Under the pieces are notes generated by a model that ran no database searches, had not been told where the DNA came from, and was given only the letters and a program-made list of their open reading frames with translations. Positions 1-9,231 of a stretch of DNA of 64,000 bases are shown one piece after another. Numbering within the stretch: the stretch's first letter is position 1; each line of letters starts with the position of its first letter. Location of the stretch: positions 1 through 64,000 of the forward strand of contig JBBRPA010000001.1 of the NCBI GenBank assembly GCA_038228695.1. The letters run 5' to 3'. This DNA is from DASVRZ01 sp038228695 (lineage in GTDB: Bacteria; Verrucomicrobiota; Verrucomicrobiia; Chthoniobacterales; DASVRZ01). The translations under genes were made by a program, and so were the position numbers.

Positions 1-1
1 A

Positions 2-55
2 ATCTCCGACGAATGGGAAACCGGTAAAACCTACCTCCCCAACCACAAATACTGA
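2..55 (+). CDS. C-terminal end of an unidentified protein (partial)
   Basis: An open frame enters from the left edge and stops with TGA at 53-55. Only 17 residues are visible, ending in NHKY. They are too few to assign a family. The stop is followed by about 160 bases before the next start. Confidence 0.4.
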   Translation: MSDEWETGKTYLPNHKY

Positions 56-213
56 CCAACAAAACACCAGCCAACTAACAAAAACAACCACCCTTCATTT
101 TAAGTCAGATCACTTTTACAGAAAAAACGTTGCTCAACCGCCACGGACCGCCTGACGGCCCATCGCACACTCTCACCTTGTGATTCCGGGGCACTTGGCT
201 TATCTCTGAGCGC

Positions 214-1071
214 ATGTTTACGGATGAGCGCTCCGACGATTACACCCCGATTGCGGTGGTAGGAACTTTTTCGATTCATGCGACGGAATTTCTGCTGATT
301 ATGCATGTCGCCAGTATGATTGCTTTGGCACTTTGGGCCGCTTTTTCCGCCCAGCCATTGCAGGCGACAACGCTGGATTATTTTCTGTCGTATTCGCCGG
401 AATTGATCTTGGAAAAATTCCAGATCTGGCGGCTCGCGACCTATGTCTTGCAGAATTATCCGTCGCTCTGGTTTGCCCTCGGAATGCTGATGCTCTGGTG
501 GTTTGGCCGAGAGGTCGAGCGGTTCTACGGGCGGCGGAATTTTCTGATCTGTTACGGCGTGCTGACGGTTGTCCCAGCGCTCCTAGGGTTGCTTCCGTTT
601 TTGAACTTCCCGCTCGTCGGTCCGTCGCAGGTGCATTTTGGCATCTTCATTCTGTTTGCCGCCACCTACCCGAGCGTGCCAATGTTCTTCCGCATCGAAG
701 CACGCTGGGTTGCGGGAATTTATCTCGCGCTGTTTTCGCTTCTTTACCTCGCCTCCCGCAGTTTGAGCGGCTTGACCTTGCTCTGGGTAGGGGCGTTTCT
801 GGCCTACGGAATGACCCGATGGATGGGACGCGGGGAATGGCTCCCGGGAAATTTGCAGAGCTTTCTTCCCTCCTTCCGGTCGCCGCAGCTGACGGTGGTC
901 CGATCCGAGCCTGCTTCGTCGGCCCCGCTGAAAAAGACCAACGACCCCGTGGCCTCGATCGATCCCATTCTGGAAAAAATCGCGCGCTCGGGACTCTCCA
1001 GTCTGACTCCTCGGGAACACGCCGCCTTGCGCGCCGCCAGTGGCGAACTCCAGAAAAAAAGCGAACACTGA
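214..1071 (+). CDS. Rhomboid-like membrane protein, probably catalytically inactive
   Basis: A 285-residue polytopic protein with about six hydrophobic segments between residues 20 and 205. Its layout is that of rhomboid proteases: a WR-type loop region (IWRLATYVLQNY), then a GPSQVHFG segment where rhomboids have GxSGxxFG. The serine position is kept. The last membrane segment reads LLWVGAFLAYG, where active rhomboids carry His in HxxG, so the catalytic His appears replaced by Trp. A soluble tail of about 80 residues ends in DPILEKIARSGLSSLTPREH, a short domain often attached to such proteins in this phylum. I infer a non-proteolytic rhomboid relative. A DUF2270 gene follows 12 bases downstream. 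Confidence 0.7.
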   Translation: MFTDERSDDYTPIAVVGTFSIHATEFLLIMHVASMIALALWAAFSAQPLQATTLDYFLSYSPELILEKFQIWRLATYVLQNYPSLWFALGMLMLWWFGREVERFYGRRNFLICYGVLTVVPALLGLLPFLNFPLVGPSQVHFGIFILFAATYPSVPMFFRIEARWVAGIYLALFSLLYLASRSLSGLTLLWVGAFLAYGMTRWMGRGEWLPGNLQSFLPSFRSPQLTVVRSEPASSAPLKKTNDPVASIDPILEKIARSGLSSLTPREHAALRAASGELQKKSEH

Positions 1072-1083
1072 CCGTCCCGATTA

Positions 1084-1776
1084 ATGCCTTCACCCGATCT
1101 TAAAAACCTCGCTCCGGACCTAAACAGTTCGTCGTATATCACCGCGATGTCGCATTTCTACCGGGGCGAAATGGGCCGTATCATGGTCTGGCGCCAGCGG
1201 TTGGATGTGACGACCAATTGGGCGATCACCTGCACGACGACACTCATCACGGTCTCGTTTTCCCTCCCGGCTCTCCCGCACATCATTTACTTTTTTAATA
1301 TCGTCATTGTCTGGATGCTGCTCTGGATTGAAGCCCGGCGTTATCGTTTCTACGATGCCTTCCGCGCCCGGGTGCGAATGCTCGAATCCCACTTTCTCGT
1401 GCCCATCCTCCTCCAAAACCAGCACTTGCTAGAGGGCGAATGGCGCAAGCTTGTTTGCGAAGATTTAATCCTCCCTTCGTTCAAAATCAGCACCCTCGAA
1501 GCCGTGGGCCGTCGCATGAAACGGAATTATATTTTCCTTTTTGGAATCATCCTGATGGCGTGGATAACCAAAATCTTCATCCACGCAGATCCGAAAATTG
1601 GGAGCGTGGCCGACTTTTACCGTGCGCTCGCGGTGGCAGATCTTCCCAGCTGGCTGGTGGCCACGTTGTTCGTATCCACCTATCTCACCGTGATCGGTCT
1701 AACCATCTACGTTGCTAGGAACAGTTCGGGCGAGGTCAACGAATTCGGAGGCAACCGCCCCGTCTGGAGAATATGA
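1084..1776 (+). CDS. DUF2270 integral membrane protein
   Basis: A 230-residue protein. The N-terminal soluble part has SHFYRGEMGRIMVWRQRLD followed by TTNWAITCTTTLITVSFSLP, the signature I associate with DUF2270. Four hydrophobic stretches are visible near residues 45-65, 68-82, 145-163 and 185-210. No function is established for the family. The stop overlaps the mazG start by four bases (ATGA), so the two are probably co-translated. Confidence 0.65.
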   Translation: MPSPDLKNLAPDLNSSSYITAMSHFYRGEMGRIMVWRQRLDVTTNWAITCTTTLITVSFSLPALPHIIYFFNIVIVWMLLWIEARRYRFYDAFRARVRMLESHFLVPILLQNQHLLEGEWRKLVCEDLILPSFKISTLEAVGRRMKRNYIFLFGIILMAWITKIFIHADPKIGSVADFYRALAVADLPSWLVATLFVSTYLTVIGLTIYVARNSSGEVNEFGGNRPVWRI

Positions 1777-2573
1777 GCCGTCCAACCATTGGAACCATCG
1801 CCCACTTGCGGGAAATCGTCGCCCAACTGCGCGCGCCCAACGGCTGTCCATGGGACAGGGAGCAGACCTCGGCGTCTCTGATGCCGAGTTTCATCGAGGA
1901 ACTTTACGAGGTGATGGACACGATCGAGCGTCAGGATCAGAACCACCTTCGCGAGGAGCTGGGCGATCTGCTGCTGCACATCGTCATGCAGGCGGAAATC
2001 GCCAGCGAGTCGGGTCATTTCAACTTCGACGATGTCCTTGCCGAAATCTGCGAGAAACTGATCCGGCGGCATCCTCACGTTTTTGGGAATTCGCAGGCGC
2101 GCGACACCGAGTCGGTCCTCAAGCAATGGGAGGAAATCAAACTCGCCGAAAAAGGCGGTGTGCAAGCCCGGAAGTCGATTCTTGATCACGTTCCATCCTC
2201 GTTTCCCGCCTTGATGCGGGCAGCCAAACTTCAACATAAAGCCGCCAAGGTCGGATTCGACTGGCCGGAAGTGGAGCCGGTGTTTGCAAAGCTCGAGGAA
2301 GAAATTACCGAGGTTCGCGAAGCGCTTTCGCGCCAGTGCACCGACAGTCTCGAGGATGAAGTGGGCGACCTTTTGTTCACGGTCGTCAATCTCTCCCGCA
2401 AGCTGAAAATCGAACCCGAGATCGCCTTGCAACGCGCTTCAAATAAGTTCGCTGCCCGTTTCTCGCAGATCGAGACGCTCGCGGAAAGCCGCGGTCTGAC
2501 GCTTTCGGACCTGGCCTTGGACCAACTCGATGCCCTCTGGGACGAGGTCAAATCTGCCCAGGCCGCATTTTAG
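1773..2573 (+). CDS. mazG: Nucleoside triphosphate pyrophosphohydrolase MazG
   Basis: A 266-residue protein of the usual length for two-domain bacterial MazG, which hydrolyses NTPs to NMP and pyrophosphate and clears non-canonical nucleotides. The first domain has CPWDREQT followed by EELYE and EELGD, the metal-binding ExxE/ExxD pattern. The second has KLEEEITEVREAL and DEVGDLLFTVVNL, a second copy of the same pattern. The ATG overlaps the preceding stop by four bases. ndk follows 41 bases later, so two nucleotide-metabolism genes sit side by side. Confidence 0.93.
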   Translation: MSRPTIGTIAHLREIVAQLRAPNGCPWDREQTSASLMPSFIEELYEVMDTIERQDQNHLREELGDLLLHIVMQAEIASESGHFNFDDVLAEICEKLIRRHPHVFGNSQARDTESVLKQWEEIKLAEKGGVQARKSILDHVPSSFPALMRAAKLQHKAAKVGFDWPEVEPVFAKLEEEITEVREALSRQCTDSLEDEVGDLLFTVVNLSRKLKIEPEIALQRASNKFAARFSQIETLAESRGLTLSDLALDQLDALWDEVKSAQAAF

Positions 2574-2614
2574 GCTTTCCAATCCGCGCCTCGCCCGCTT
2601 ACTTTCCGCGCCTC

Positions 2615-3028
2615 ATGCAAACCACACTCATCCTCCTTAAACCCGACTGCGTTCGGGGCGGCCACGCTGGCGAAGTCATCGGGCGCTTCGAGCACGCCGG
2701 ATTCCAAATCGCCGGCTGCAAAATGCTCTTCGCGACCGACGCCCTTCTCCAAGAACATTACGCGCACATCGCGACAAAACCTTTCTTCCCAGAAGTGGTT
2801 GAATTTATGCAGTCCAGCCCAGTCATCGCTCTAGCCATCCGCGGAGAGCAGGTCGTGGAAAAGGTGCGCGAGCTTCTTGGCCCGACGGATTCCAAAAAGG
2901 CCGCCCCCGGCACGATTCGCGGCGATTTGGGAAAAGACGTCATGGTCAACGTGGTCCACGCCTCGGACTCTCTGGAAAACGCAGCGATCGAATTGAAGCG
3001 TTTTTTCAAGGATTCGGAAATTTTCTAA
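2615..3028 (+). CDS. ndk: Nucleoside diphosphate kinase
   Basis: A 137-residue protein matching Ndk in length and motifs. The start is QTTLILLKPDCVRGG, the phospho-accepting histidine is His115 in NVVHASDS, and PGTIRGDLG is the nucleotide-binding loop. It transfers the gamma phosphate between nucleoside tri- and diphosphates in the cytosol. It lies directly downstream of mazG on the same strand. Confidence 0.96.
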   Translation: MQTTLILLKPDCVRGGHAGEVIGRFEHAGFQIAGCKMLFATDALLQEHYAHIATKPFFPEVVEFMQSSPVIALAIRGEQVVEKVRELLGPTDSKKAAPGTIRGDLGKDVMVNVVHASDSLENAAIELKRFFKDSEIF

Positions 3029-3076
3029 AAGCCGACCTGCGTTTTTTGCGGAGTTGAGTTAACTTTCCTCACAAAA

Positions 3077-3931
3077 ATGAAACGTCCCCCTTTTAGTTTC
3101 CAACTTCTCAGCCTACTCGCAGTTCTGATTGGTGCTTCGTGCCTGCGCGCTGCCTCCATCAGCGGCGGGGATGAAACGGTCGAAACGGTTCCCACTCCCA
3201 AACCAGGATTCACTCGAAGCGAGAGCGACGAGACCGAGCCCACGCCAGCGCCGGCACCAAAAACGTTCTCAGTCGAAAACTCCACCCTTGTGGAAGGGAG
3301 CGCCACACCCACCCCGACGCCAGAGGCTGCCACCCCCACTCCGGCACCCGATTTTCGCGTCGCTTTGCGCCTTGCCAATAAGGCCTACCGAGCCAAGGAT
3401 TTCGATGGAGCGCTTGAGCAGGTGCGCACGGCAGAAGCGCTCAAACCGAATGACCCGGAAATCATTAATTTCCGTGGGGCCATCTACGCAGAAACGGGAC
3501 GCTACGAGGAAGCGGTGAAGCTCTACGAGCAATCGATCGCGCTCAATCCGCAAAGTTTCTGGCCAAATTTCAACCTTTGTGAACTGGACTTCATCCAAAA
3601 ACGTTATCCCGAGGCGCGAGCGAAGTTTGAGGCAGCGATGGTAAAATTCCCCAATCACGAACTGCTCCGCTTTAAGATTATTCTCTGCCATCTCTTGGAA
3701 AAAAATGATGCCGCCGCCAAGGCCGAGATGGATAAATATACCTTTCCAGCCAACTCTGCCGCACGCGAATTTTCCAATGCCGCTTGGGATTTTGCCCATG
3801 GAGATACTGAAAAAGCCCAGACTTGGATTCGCTCCGGCGTGATCATTTTTGGGATGGGCCGGACTGATTTCCTCTATCAATCGCTCGCCGATGTCGGCTG
3901 GGTTCCCCTGCCTCGTCCGGGCGCAAAGTAG
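3077..3931 (+). CDS. Secreted TPR protein
   Basis: A 284-residue protein with an N-terminal hydrophobic signal (LLSLLAVLIGASCLRA), then a low-complexity Pro/Thr/Ala linker to about residue 90, then tetratricopeptide repeats (for example ALEQVRTAEALKPNDPEI and AVKLYEQSIALNPQSF). After the repeats is a tail with QTWIRSGV and SLADVGWVPLP. The same tail pattern appears in the protein at 6181-7968 (KTWVTSTEG, ALVDIGWMQP), so the two look like paralogs. TPRs usually mediate protein contacts, probably in the periplasm here. No enzyme motif is visible. It converges with argF. Confidence 0.75.
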   Translation: MKRPPFSFQLLSLLAVLIGASCLRAASISGGDETVETVPTPKPGFTRSESDETEPTPAPAPKTFSVENSTLVEGSATPTPTPEAATPTPAPDFRVALRLANKAYRAKDFDGALEQVRTAEALKPNDPEIINFRGAIYAETGRYEEAVKLYEQSIALNPQSFWPNFNLCELDFIQKRYPEARAKFEAAMVKFPNHELLRFKIILCHLLEKNDAAAKAEMDKYTFPANSAAREFSNAAWDFAHGDTEKAQTWIRSGVIIFGMGRTDFLYQSLADVGWVPLPRPGAK

Positions 3932-3949
3932 CCGCTTCGCTCTCGAACT

Positions 3950-4849
3950 CTAGCCTTTGATCCGCATCAGCACCGCCTTTTGGGCGTGCAACCGGTTTTC
4001 GGCTTGGTCAAAAATCGTTTGTGCGTGCGCCTCAAGGACCTCTTCGGTGATCTCCTTGCCCCGATAGGCAGGCAGGCAATGCATGACCAGCGCCCCGGGT
4101 CGGGCCTCGCGAAGGAGATTCGCGTTGATCTGATATCCGGCCAACTCCTGCAAACGCTGAGCGCTTTCTGCCTCCTGACCCATGCTCACAAACACGTCCG
4201 TATAGAGCACGTCGGCGTTTTTCGCCGCCGCAAAAACGTCTTCGTTGCAGGTGACCACCCCGTTCTTTAACTGACCCAAAAGCGCAGCCGACGGCTGGTA
4301 TTTTGCCGGAGCCGCAATGACCAACTCGAAGCCCAAATGTTCCGCCGCCCAGATCCAGGAGCGGGCCATGTTGGAATCGCCGTCACCAATGAAACAAACC
4401 TTTCGCCCATCAAACGACCTCAGTTTTTCCTCGATTGTGAGAAGATCCGCCAAGACCTGGCAGGGATGTTCCTCATCAGTCAGAGCGTTAATCGTCGGCA
4501 GCCCGCTGTAAGTAGCGAAATCGACTACGTCCGATTGCGCATAGGTCCGAATGACCGCCCCGTGCAGCATTCGTCCGAGCACGCGCGCCGTGTCCTTGAT
4601 CGGCTCACCGCGTCCCAGTTGAATATCTGCCGCCGACAGAAACAACACATCGCCGCCCAGTTCGCGAATGCCGACCTCGAAGCTCACGCGAGTGCGCGTG
4701 GAGGACTTGGAAAAAATTAAAGCCCAGCATTCGTGACGAAGCGGATGGGAGGAATGCCGTCCGCGTTCGGCCTTCATGACCGCGCCCAACCGGACCAGTT
4801 CGCGAATTTCCGCGCCGTCCAGTTCTCGCATCGAGAGTAGATTTTTCAT
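3950..4849 (-). CDS. argF: Ornithine carbamoyltransferase
   Basis: A 299-residue enzyme that makes citrulline from ornithine and carbamoyl phosphate in arginine synthesis. The carbamoyl-phosphate loop is seen as SSTRTRVSFEVG (about residues 49-60), the ornithine loop as the second-half GDGDSNMARSW, and the catalytic HCLPAYRG near residue 255. Length is normal for the anabolic enzyme. Its start overlaps the argD stop by four bases (ATGA), so argD-argF form a translationally coupled pair. Confidence 0.96.
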   Translation of the reverse strand: MKNLLSMRELDGAEIRELVRLGAVMKAERGRHSSHPLRHECWALIFSKSSTRTRVSFEVGIRELGGDVLFLSAADIQLGRGEPIKDTARVLGRMLHGAVIRTYAQSDVVDFATYSGLPTINALTDEEHPCQVLADLLTIEEKLRSFDGRKVCFIGDGDSNMARSWIWAAEHLGFELVIAAPAKYQPSAALLGQLKNGVVTCNEDVFAAAKNADVLYTDVFVSMGQEAESAQRLQELAGYQINANLLREARPGALVMHCLPAYRGKEITEEVLEAHAQTIFDQAENRLHAQKAVLMRIKG

Positions 4850-6117
4850 ACGGAGAGTTCCTCGAGCTTAGAGAGCGCGGCGGCTAGTTGCCCGACCGCC
4901 CGTTCGATTTCGGTGCGAGTCACGTTGAGCGGCGGCAGCCAGCGGACGACATTCGTTCCAGCGGGCACGGCAAGCTGGTGTTCACCGTGAAGCAGCCCGA
5001 CCATAATCTGGGACGGCGTTTTTCCCGATTGCCCCGTTTTTTCCGCCAGATCAGGAACAAACTCGATCCCGATCATCAGCCCGGTCCCGCGAACTTCTTG
5101 GATGAAAGGCGAATGGAGTCCGCGAATCTGAGCTAGCGCAAAAGCTCCCATTTCGGAAGCGTTGGCGAGCAGATTTTCTTCCTCGATCACGTCGAAAACC
5201 GCGTTGGCGGCCGCGCAAGCGAGCGGCGTCCCGCCAAAAGTCGTGCCGTGAGTTCCCGGTCCGAGAAGTCCAGACAACTTTCCCTCCGAGCCGTCGGCTA
5301 GGCGGATCGCTTGGTCTGCCACCCAGAAAGCGCCCATCGGAAATCCGCCCGCAATTCCCTTGGCCCAACTAATCGCGTCGGGCATCAGTTCATCGCGGGT
5401 CAGCGTTTTCCAACCGCACCAATCGCCAGTGCGACCAAATCCGCATTGCACCTCGTCAAACATCAGCAGCAGTCCGCGCTCGTCGCAGATCGTTCTAAGA
5501 ATCCGGAGAAACTCCGCCTGGGCCAGATGGATTCCTCCCTCCCCTTGGATGGGCTCAACCAGAATGCCCGCTGTGCGCTCGTTGATCGCCCCAAGCAAGG
5601 CATTCACATCATTTAGCGGCACGTGATGAAATCCCTCCAACAGCGGGTTGAACCCAGTCTTCACCTTCTGCTGCGCGGTGGCCGAGATACCGCCCATCGT
5701 GCGCCCGTGAAACGATCCCTCGAAGGTGATAATTTCGTAGCGATTCGTCCCGGTGGCGTGGCCAAATTTCCGCGCGAGTTTGATCAATCCCTCATTGGCC
5801 TCGCCTCCGCTGTTGCAGAAAAAGACCCGGCCGGGCGCACCGACATAGCCGGTAATGCGCTCCGCCAGTTTCCCTTGCGGAATAGTGTAATAAAGATTCG
5901 AGGTGTGAATCAAACGCGCGGCCTGATCCGCAATCGCTTGGACGAGACGCGGATGGGAATGCCCAATGGAACAGACGGCAATGCCTGCTCCAAAATCCAG
6001 ATACTCGGCGCCCTCGTCATCCCAAACCTGACAACCGCAGCCCCGCTCGATGACGATCGGAAACCGGCCGTAAGTTGGCAGGACAAATTGATCGTAAAGC
6101 TGAGTAACGGAAGCCAC
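4846..6117 (-). CDS. argD: Acetylornithine aminotransferase
   Basis: A 423-residue class III PLP aminotransferase. Features are CNSGGEANEGLIKLAR, GSFHGRTMGGISAT, the Asp-containing FDEVQCGFGRTG and the PLP lysine in SWAKGIAGGFPMG. These match ArgD, which interconverts N-acetylglutamate semialdehyde and N-acetylornithine. Related ornithine or GABA aminotransferases share the fold, but the direct overlap with argF supports ArgD. It is the first gene of the minus-strand argD-argF unit. Confidence 0.93.
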   Translation of the reverse strand: MASVTQLYDQFVLPTYGRFPIVIERGCGCQVWDDEGAEYLDFGAGIAVCSIGHSHPRLVQAIADQAARLIHTSNLYYTIPQGKLAERITGYVGAPGRVFFCNSGGEANEGLIKLARKFGHATGTNRYEIITFEGSFHGRTMGGISATAQQKVKTGFNPLLEGFHHVPLNDVNALLGAINERTAGILVEPIQGEGGIHLAQAEFLRILRTICDERGLLLMFDEVQCGFGRTGDWCGWKTLTRDELMPDAISWAKGIAGGFPMGAFWVADQAIRLADGSEGKLSGLLGPGTHGTTFGGTPLACAAANAVFDVIEEENLLANASEMGAFALAQIRGLHSPFIQEVRGTGLMIGIEFVPDLAEKTGQSGKTPSQIMVGLLHGEHQLAVPAGTNVVRWLPPLNVTRTEIERAVGQLAAALSKLEELSV

Positions 6118-6180
6118 GTGCAGAGGCGCGATGCGCGATCGACCTGATAACCGGAAACGACGACAGCGCCAGTCCGAAGA

Positions 6181-7968
6181 CTAGACGTTGCCCGACTTAC
6201 CGGAATCGGAGACCAGCCGAATAACCGGGCGGGGTGAGGTTTCCAAGCTAGACTCCTCAAACTCGGGAATAGTGATCAGTGGCGCGCCATGGCTAGGTGC
6301 GGGCGACTTTGCAGGCGCTTTTGAGGACGCTTTGCTGGAAGCCTTCGCTGCTGGTTTGCCAACCGTCTTCGCTGGAGCCGAGGCCAGCTTAATTTTGGTC
6401 GTGGTCTTCGGAGCTGCCGCCGGAGCGGAAGTTGACGAGAGTTTGATTGTCGGAATATTCGAGGCGACGAGCTTGGGAGCGTTCGCGGGCGGCGGAACGT
6501 TGATCGTTTTTACGGGAATGACGCGAGTGCGGCGAGGATCCGCGACTGCCGGAGATGCGACGACTTTTTTCGCGGCTGGCTTCGCTTTCGTAGCCGGTTT
6601 GGTCGCAGCAGGTTTTGAGATGGCGGGTTTCTTCGCAGTCGCTGGCTTGGATCGGGTGACTGCCGGCTTAGCCGCTGGCTTGGTGCGAGTGGCGGCAGAT
6701 TTAGCGCGAGACGTTCTGGCAGTTGCAGAAGCTTTGACCGGGAGCACGGGGGCAGCAACCGGCTCGGTGGAAGCGTATTCACGATGAATCGGAGTAGGCT
6801 TGATCGAGGCTGGGGCGACTGCGGTGGAATCTGACTGTTCAATGACGGGACCTGTTCCTTCTGAACTATGACCGACGGTTGCGCCTGCTTCTGGACTGCC
6901 GCTGGCGACGATCGCATCGTAACCGGTGTTATCTTCAGCTGGCGGAACGATCCGGCTGCGTTTGGCAAGATTCATCAACCAAAGGAAGGCGACGAAAAGA
7001 ACGCCAACAATGATCAGACCCGTCGTCAATGAGAAACCGCCCTTTTGCTCTTGGGTCTCCTTGAAGTTCAAAGTGCCGAGGTCAGGCAATTGAGGCGTCG
7101 AGGTGGCTACTTCGGCGGTGGCTTCAGGCATTGGCGTAGCTGCAGCCACGGTGATTGGAGTTGCGTCGTTGGTGGCGAGCGGAACCACGTCTGCCGTCGC
7201 TGGAGTGGCTTCCGCCTTCGCAGCCGGGGTTGCCATGGCAACCACTTGGGGAGGAGTTGGCGGGGTCGCTTCCGGAGTCGGGGCGGCGCTGGCAGTTAGA
7301 GCCGTGCCCACGCCTTCCGACGGTTGCATCCAGCCGATGTCCACGAGTGCTTGGCCGTAGCTGTTACGTAGGTCCTGAGAGTAAAGACCCTCTGTCGAGG
7401 TGACCCAAGTTTTGCCCTTGGCCCCATCCTTGTTTTTGAAGCTGTAGGCAGCTTGAGCAAAATAATAAACCGGGTTGGCCGAGTTGATGTCGAAACTATC
7501 GAGCAACAATTTTGCTTTTTCATCATCACCCTGCATGAGGTAGGTCAGGAAAACTTTGTAGAGAATCAGATCCTGCTTCTGAAGGCGGTCCGCCTCGGGC
7601 ATGGAGGCTAGGGCTTGCTCGAGGAACGTGCGCGACGCCTTGTATTCCTCTCGCAGGAAATTGACCTCAGCTAGGTTATACTTGGGAACCCAGTCCTTTG
7701 GGTTGACCTTCAACGCATCAGAATAGGCGTTGGCAGCGTTGTCGAGTTCACCGAGGCGTTTGTAAATTGCGCCGCGGAGATTGAGGATGTCGGCCTTTTT
7801 TTGATCAACCGGATTAATCTTGTCCAGTGAAGCGGACGCAGCGGCGTAATCCCGCTTAACGAAATTTTCGTAAGCTTCCTGATAGAGTTGCTCGCTAGTG
7901 AGATTGTCCTGTGCAAAGACAAAACTGGCGAAGAGTGAAAATACGGTTATTAGGACGCGGAATCTCAT
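6181..7968 (-). CDS. Membrane-anchored TPR protein with Lys/Ala/Pro-rich tail
   Basis: A 595-residue protein. It starts with a signal-like segment (VLITVFSLFASFVFA), then TPRs over about residues 20-200 (for example LDNAANAYSDALKVNPKDW). A Thr/Pro/Ala-rich linker follows, then a single membrane segment GLIIVGVLFVAFLWLMNL near residue 320. The remaining 270 residues are low complexity, rich in AKPAA, SKPAT and KTTTKIKL-like runs, resembling histone-H1-like basic tails. The N-terminal half parallels the secreted TPR protein at 3077-3931. The basic tail would lie on the opposite side of the membrane from the TPRs and could bind nucleic acid or cell wall; that is inference. Confidence 0.7.
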   Translation of the reverse strand: MRFRVLITVFSLFASFVFAQDNLTSEQLYQEAYENFVKRDYAAASASLDKINPVDQKKADILNLRGAIYKRLGELDNAANAYSDALKVNPKDWVPKYNLAEVNFLREEYKASRTFLEQALASMPEADRLQKQDLILYKVFLTYLMQGDDEKAKLLLDSFDINSANPVYYFAQAAYSFKNKDGAKGKTWVTSTEGLYSQDLRNSYGQALVDIGWMQPSEGVGTALTASAAPTPEATPPTPPQVVAMATPAAKAEATPATADVVPLATNDATPITVAAATPMPEATAEVATSTPQLPDLGTLNFKETQEQKGGFSLTTGLIIVGVLFVAFLWLMNLAKRSRIVPPAEDNTGYDAIVASGSPEAGATVGHSSEGTGPVIEQSDSTAVAPASIKPTPIHREYASTEPVAAPVLPVKASATARTSRAKSAATRTKPAAKPAVTRSKPATAKKPAISKPAATKPATKAKPAAKKVVASPAVADPRRTRVIPVKTINVPPPANAPKLVASNIPTIKLSSTSAPAAAPKTTTKIKLASAPAKTVGKPAAKASSKASSKAPAKSPAPSHGAPLITIPEFEESSLETSPRPVIRLVSDSGKSGNV

Positions 7969-8099
7969 GAATAAGTTGTATGATTGTTGAGGATGGGAGA
8001 GAAGAATATTCTGAGTTTTCCCCCAACCAAGCCATCTGTTTTAGCGACTTTTCGCGAAAAAGCGAATAAAAATAAGTCTTCCCTGCCAATTTCCCAAAT

Positions 8100-9197
8100 T
8101 TGACCCTCTCAACCTTGTCCGAAAGTCTCGTTTTTCGCATTCAAAGTCAGATCACTGCGCGGGGTGGTTGGATGAATTTTGCGCAATTTATGGCGGCTGC
8201 GCTTTACGACAACGAACACGGCTATTATCGCCAGAAAATTCGCACGGTCGGGCGCACGGGTGATTTTTCCACCTCGGTGGACGCTGGTCCCCTTCTCGGT
8301 CGGGCGTTGGCTCGCTGGGCCGGCAACAAGCGCCGATTGCTTCCCGGGCGGCGCTGGCATTTGATCGAAATCGGAGGCGGCACCGGGGAACTGGCGGCGA
8401 CGATCCTGCGGGCGCTGGGGTGGCTGGGACGAATCGGCCTGACCTATCACCTCGTTGAGATTTCCCATCCGTTGCGCGAGCATCAGCAGGAGAAATTGCG
8501 AGGCCATCGCGTTGTCTGGCACGACTCGCTGACGGCAGCGCTGGAAGCGGCCCGAGGTGCGGCCTTGATTTTCTCCAACGAGTTGGTCGATGCCTACCCG
8601 TGTCGCCGCTTTCGGCGCACGGGAACGCAGTGGGAGGAAATCGGGCTGACCAACCAATCGGGTGCGCTGGTCGAGGCGGCGCGTCCCAGCAGTGCAACGG
8701 AAATTGCCCGAATGGGCAGTTCGGTGATTTCGTTACCATCAGCGAACCAGGCGCAATGCGTCGAAGTGCACGAAAACTACCGAGAGGAAATAACCCGGGC
8801 CGCCTCGCACTGGAGACAGGGCTGCTGGCTGACGATTGATTACGGTGACACCTTTCCCGCGCTTTACCATCGGCAACCCTCGGGGACGGTGCGGGGCTAT
8901 TTTCATCATCTCCGGGTCGAGGGGCCTGATCTCTACACCCGCATGGGACGGCAGGATTTGACGGCGGACGTCAATTTCACTGATCTCCAAAACTGGGGCG
9001 CGGAGGTTGGCTTTCAAAACGACCGCTTGGAAACGCAGAGGGAGTTCATTCTCCGCTGGCTCGGTCCGACCGTTTCCACGACAACCGGGGAATCCCGAGT
9101 GCTCGATCCGATCGGTGCCGGGACGGCTTTCAAGGTTCTCCAGCAGAGCCGGAATTTACCGCCGTCAGGGCCGGGTGGTTCAATTCCTGCTCGTTAG
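8100..9197 (+). CDS. MidA/NDUFAF7-family SAM-dependent methyltransferase
   Basis: A 365-residue protein of the COG1565 (DUF185) family, related to mitochondrial NDUFAF7, which methylates an arginine of complex I. The family-specific N-terminus is present as FAQFMAAALYDNEHGYY and GDFSTSVDAGPLLGRAL. The SAM loop is LIEIGGGTGELAATIL, followed by FSNELVDAYPCRRF and LTIDYGDTFPALYH. I chose the TTG at 8100 because it keeps the helix before the conserved FAQFM segment. An ATG at 8173 is the alternative and would remove 24 residues. The bacterial substrate is unknown. Confidence 0.85.
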   Translation: MTLSTLSESLVFRIQSQITARGGWMNFAQFMAAALYDNEHGYYRQKIRTVGRTGDFSTSVDAGPLLGRALARWAGNKRRLLPGRRWHLIEIGGGTGELAATILRALGWLGRIGLTYHLVEISHPLREHQQEKLRGHRVVWHDSLTAALEAARGAALIFSNELVDAYPCRRFRRTGTQWEEIGLTNQSGALVEAARPSSATEIARMGSSVISLPSANQAQCVEVHENYREEITRAASHWRQGCWLTIDYGDTFPALYHRQPSGTVRGYFHHLRVEGPDLYTRMGRQDLTADVNFTDLQNWGAEVGFQNDRLETQREFILRWLGPTVSTTTGESRVLDPIGAGTAFKVLQQSRNLPPSGPGGSIPAR

Positions 9198-9231
9198 GGT
9201 TTATCGCGATGCTTTTCACCGTCCACCTTCC

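Noticed and set aside
9007..9231. N-terminal extension of the GT4 glycosyltransferase
   Set aside because: It overlaps the end of the methyltransferase gene and its Arg/Ser/Pro-rich sequence is unlike GT4 N-termini.
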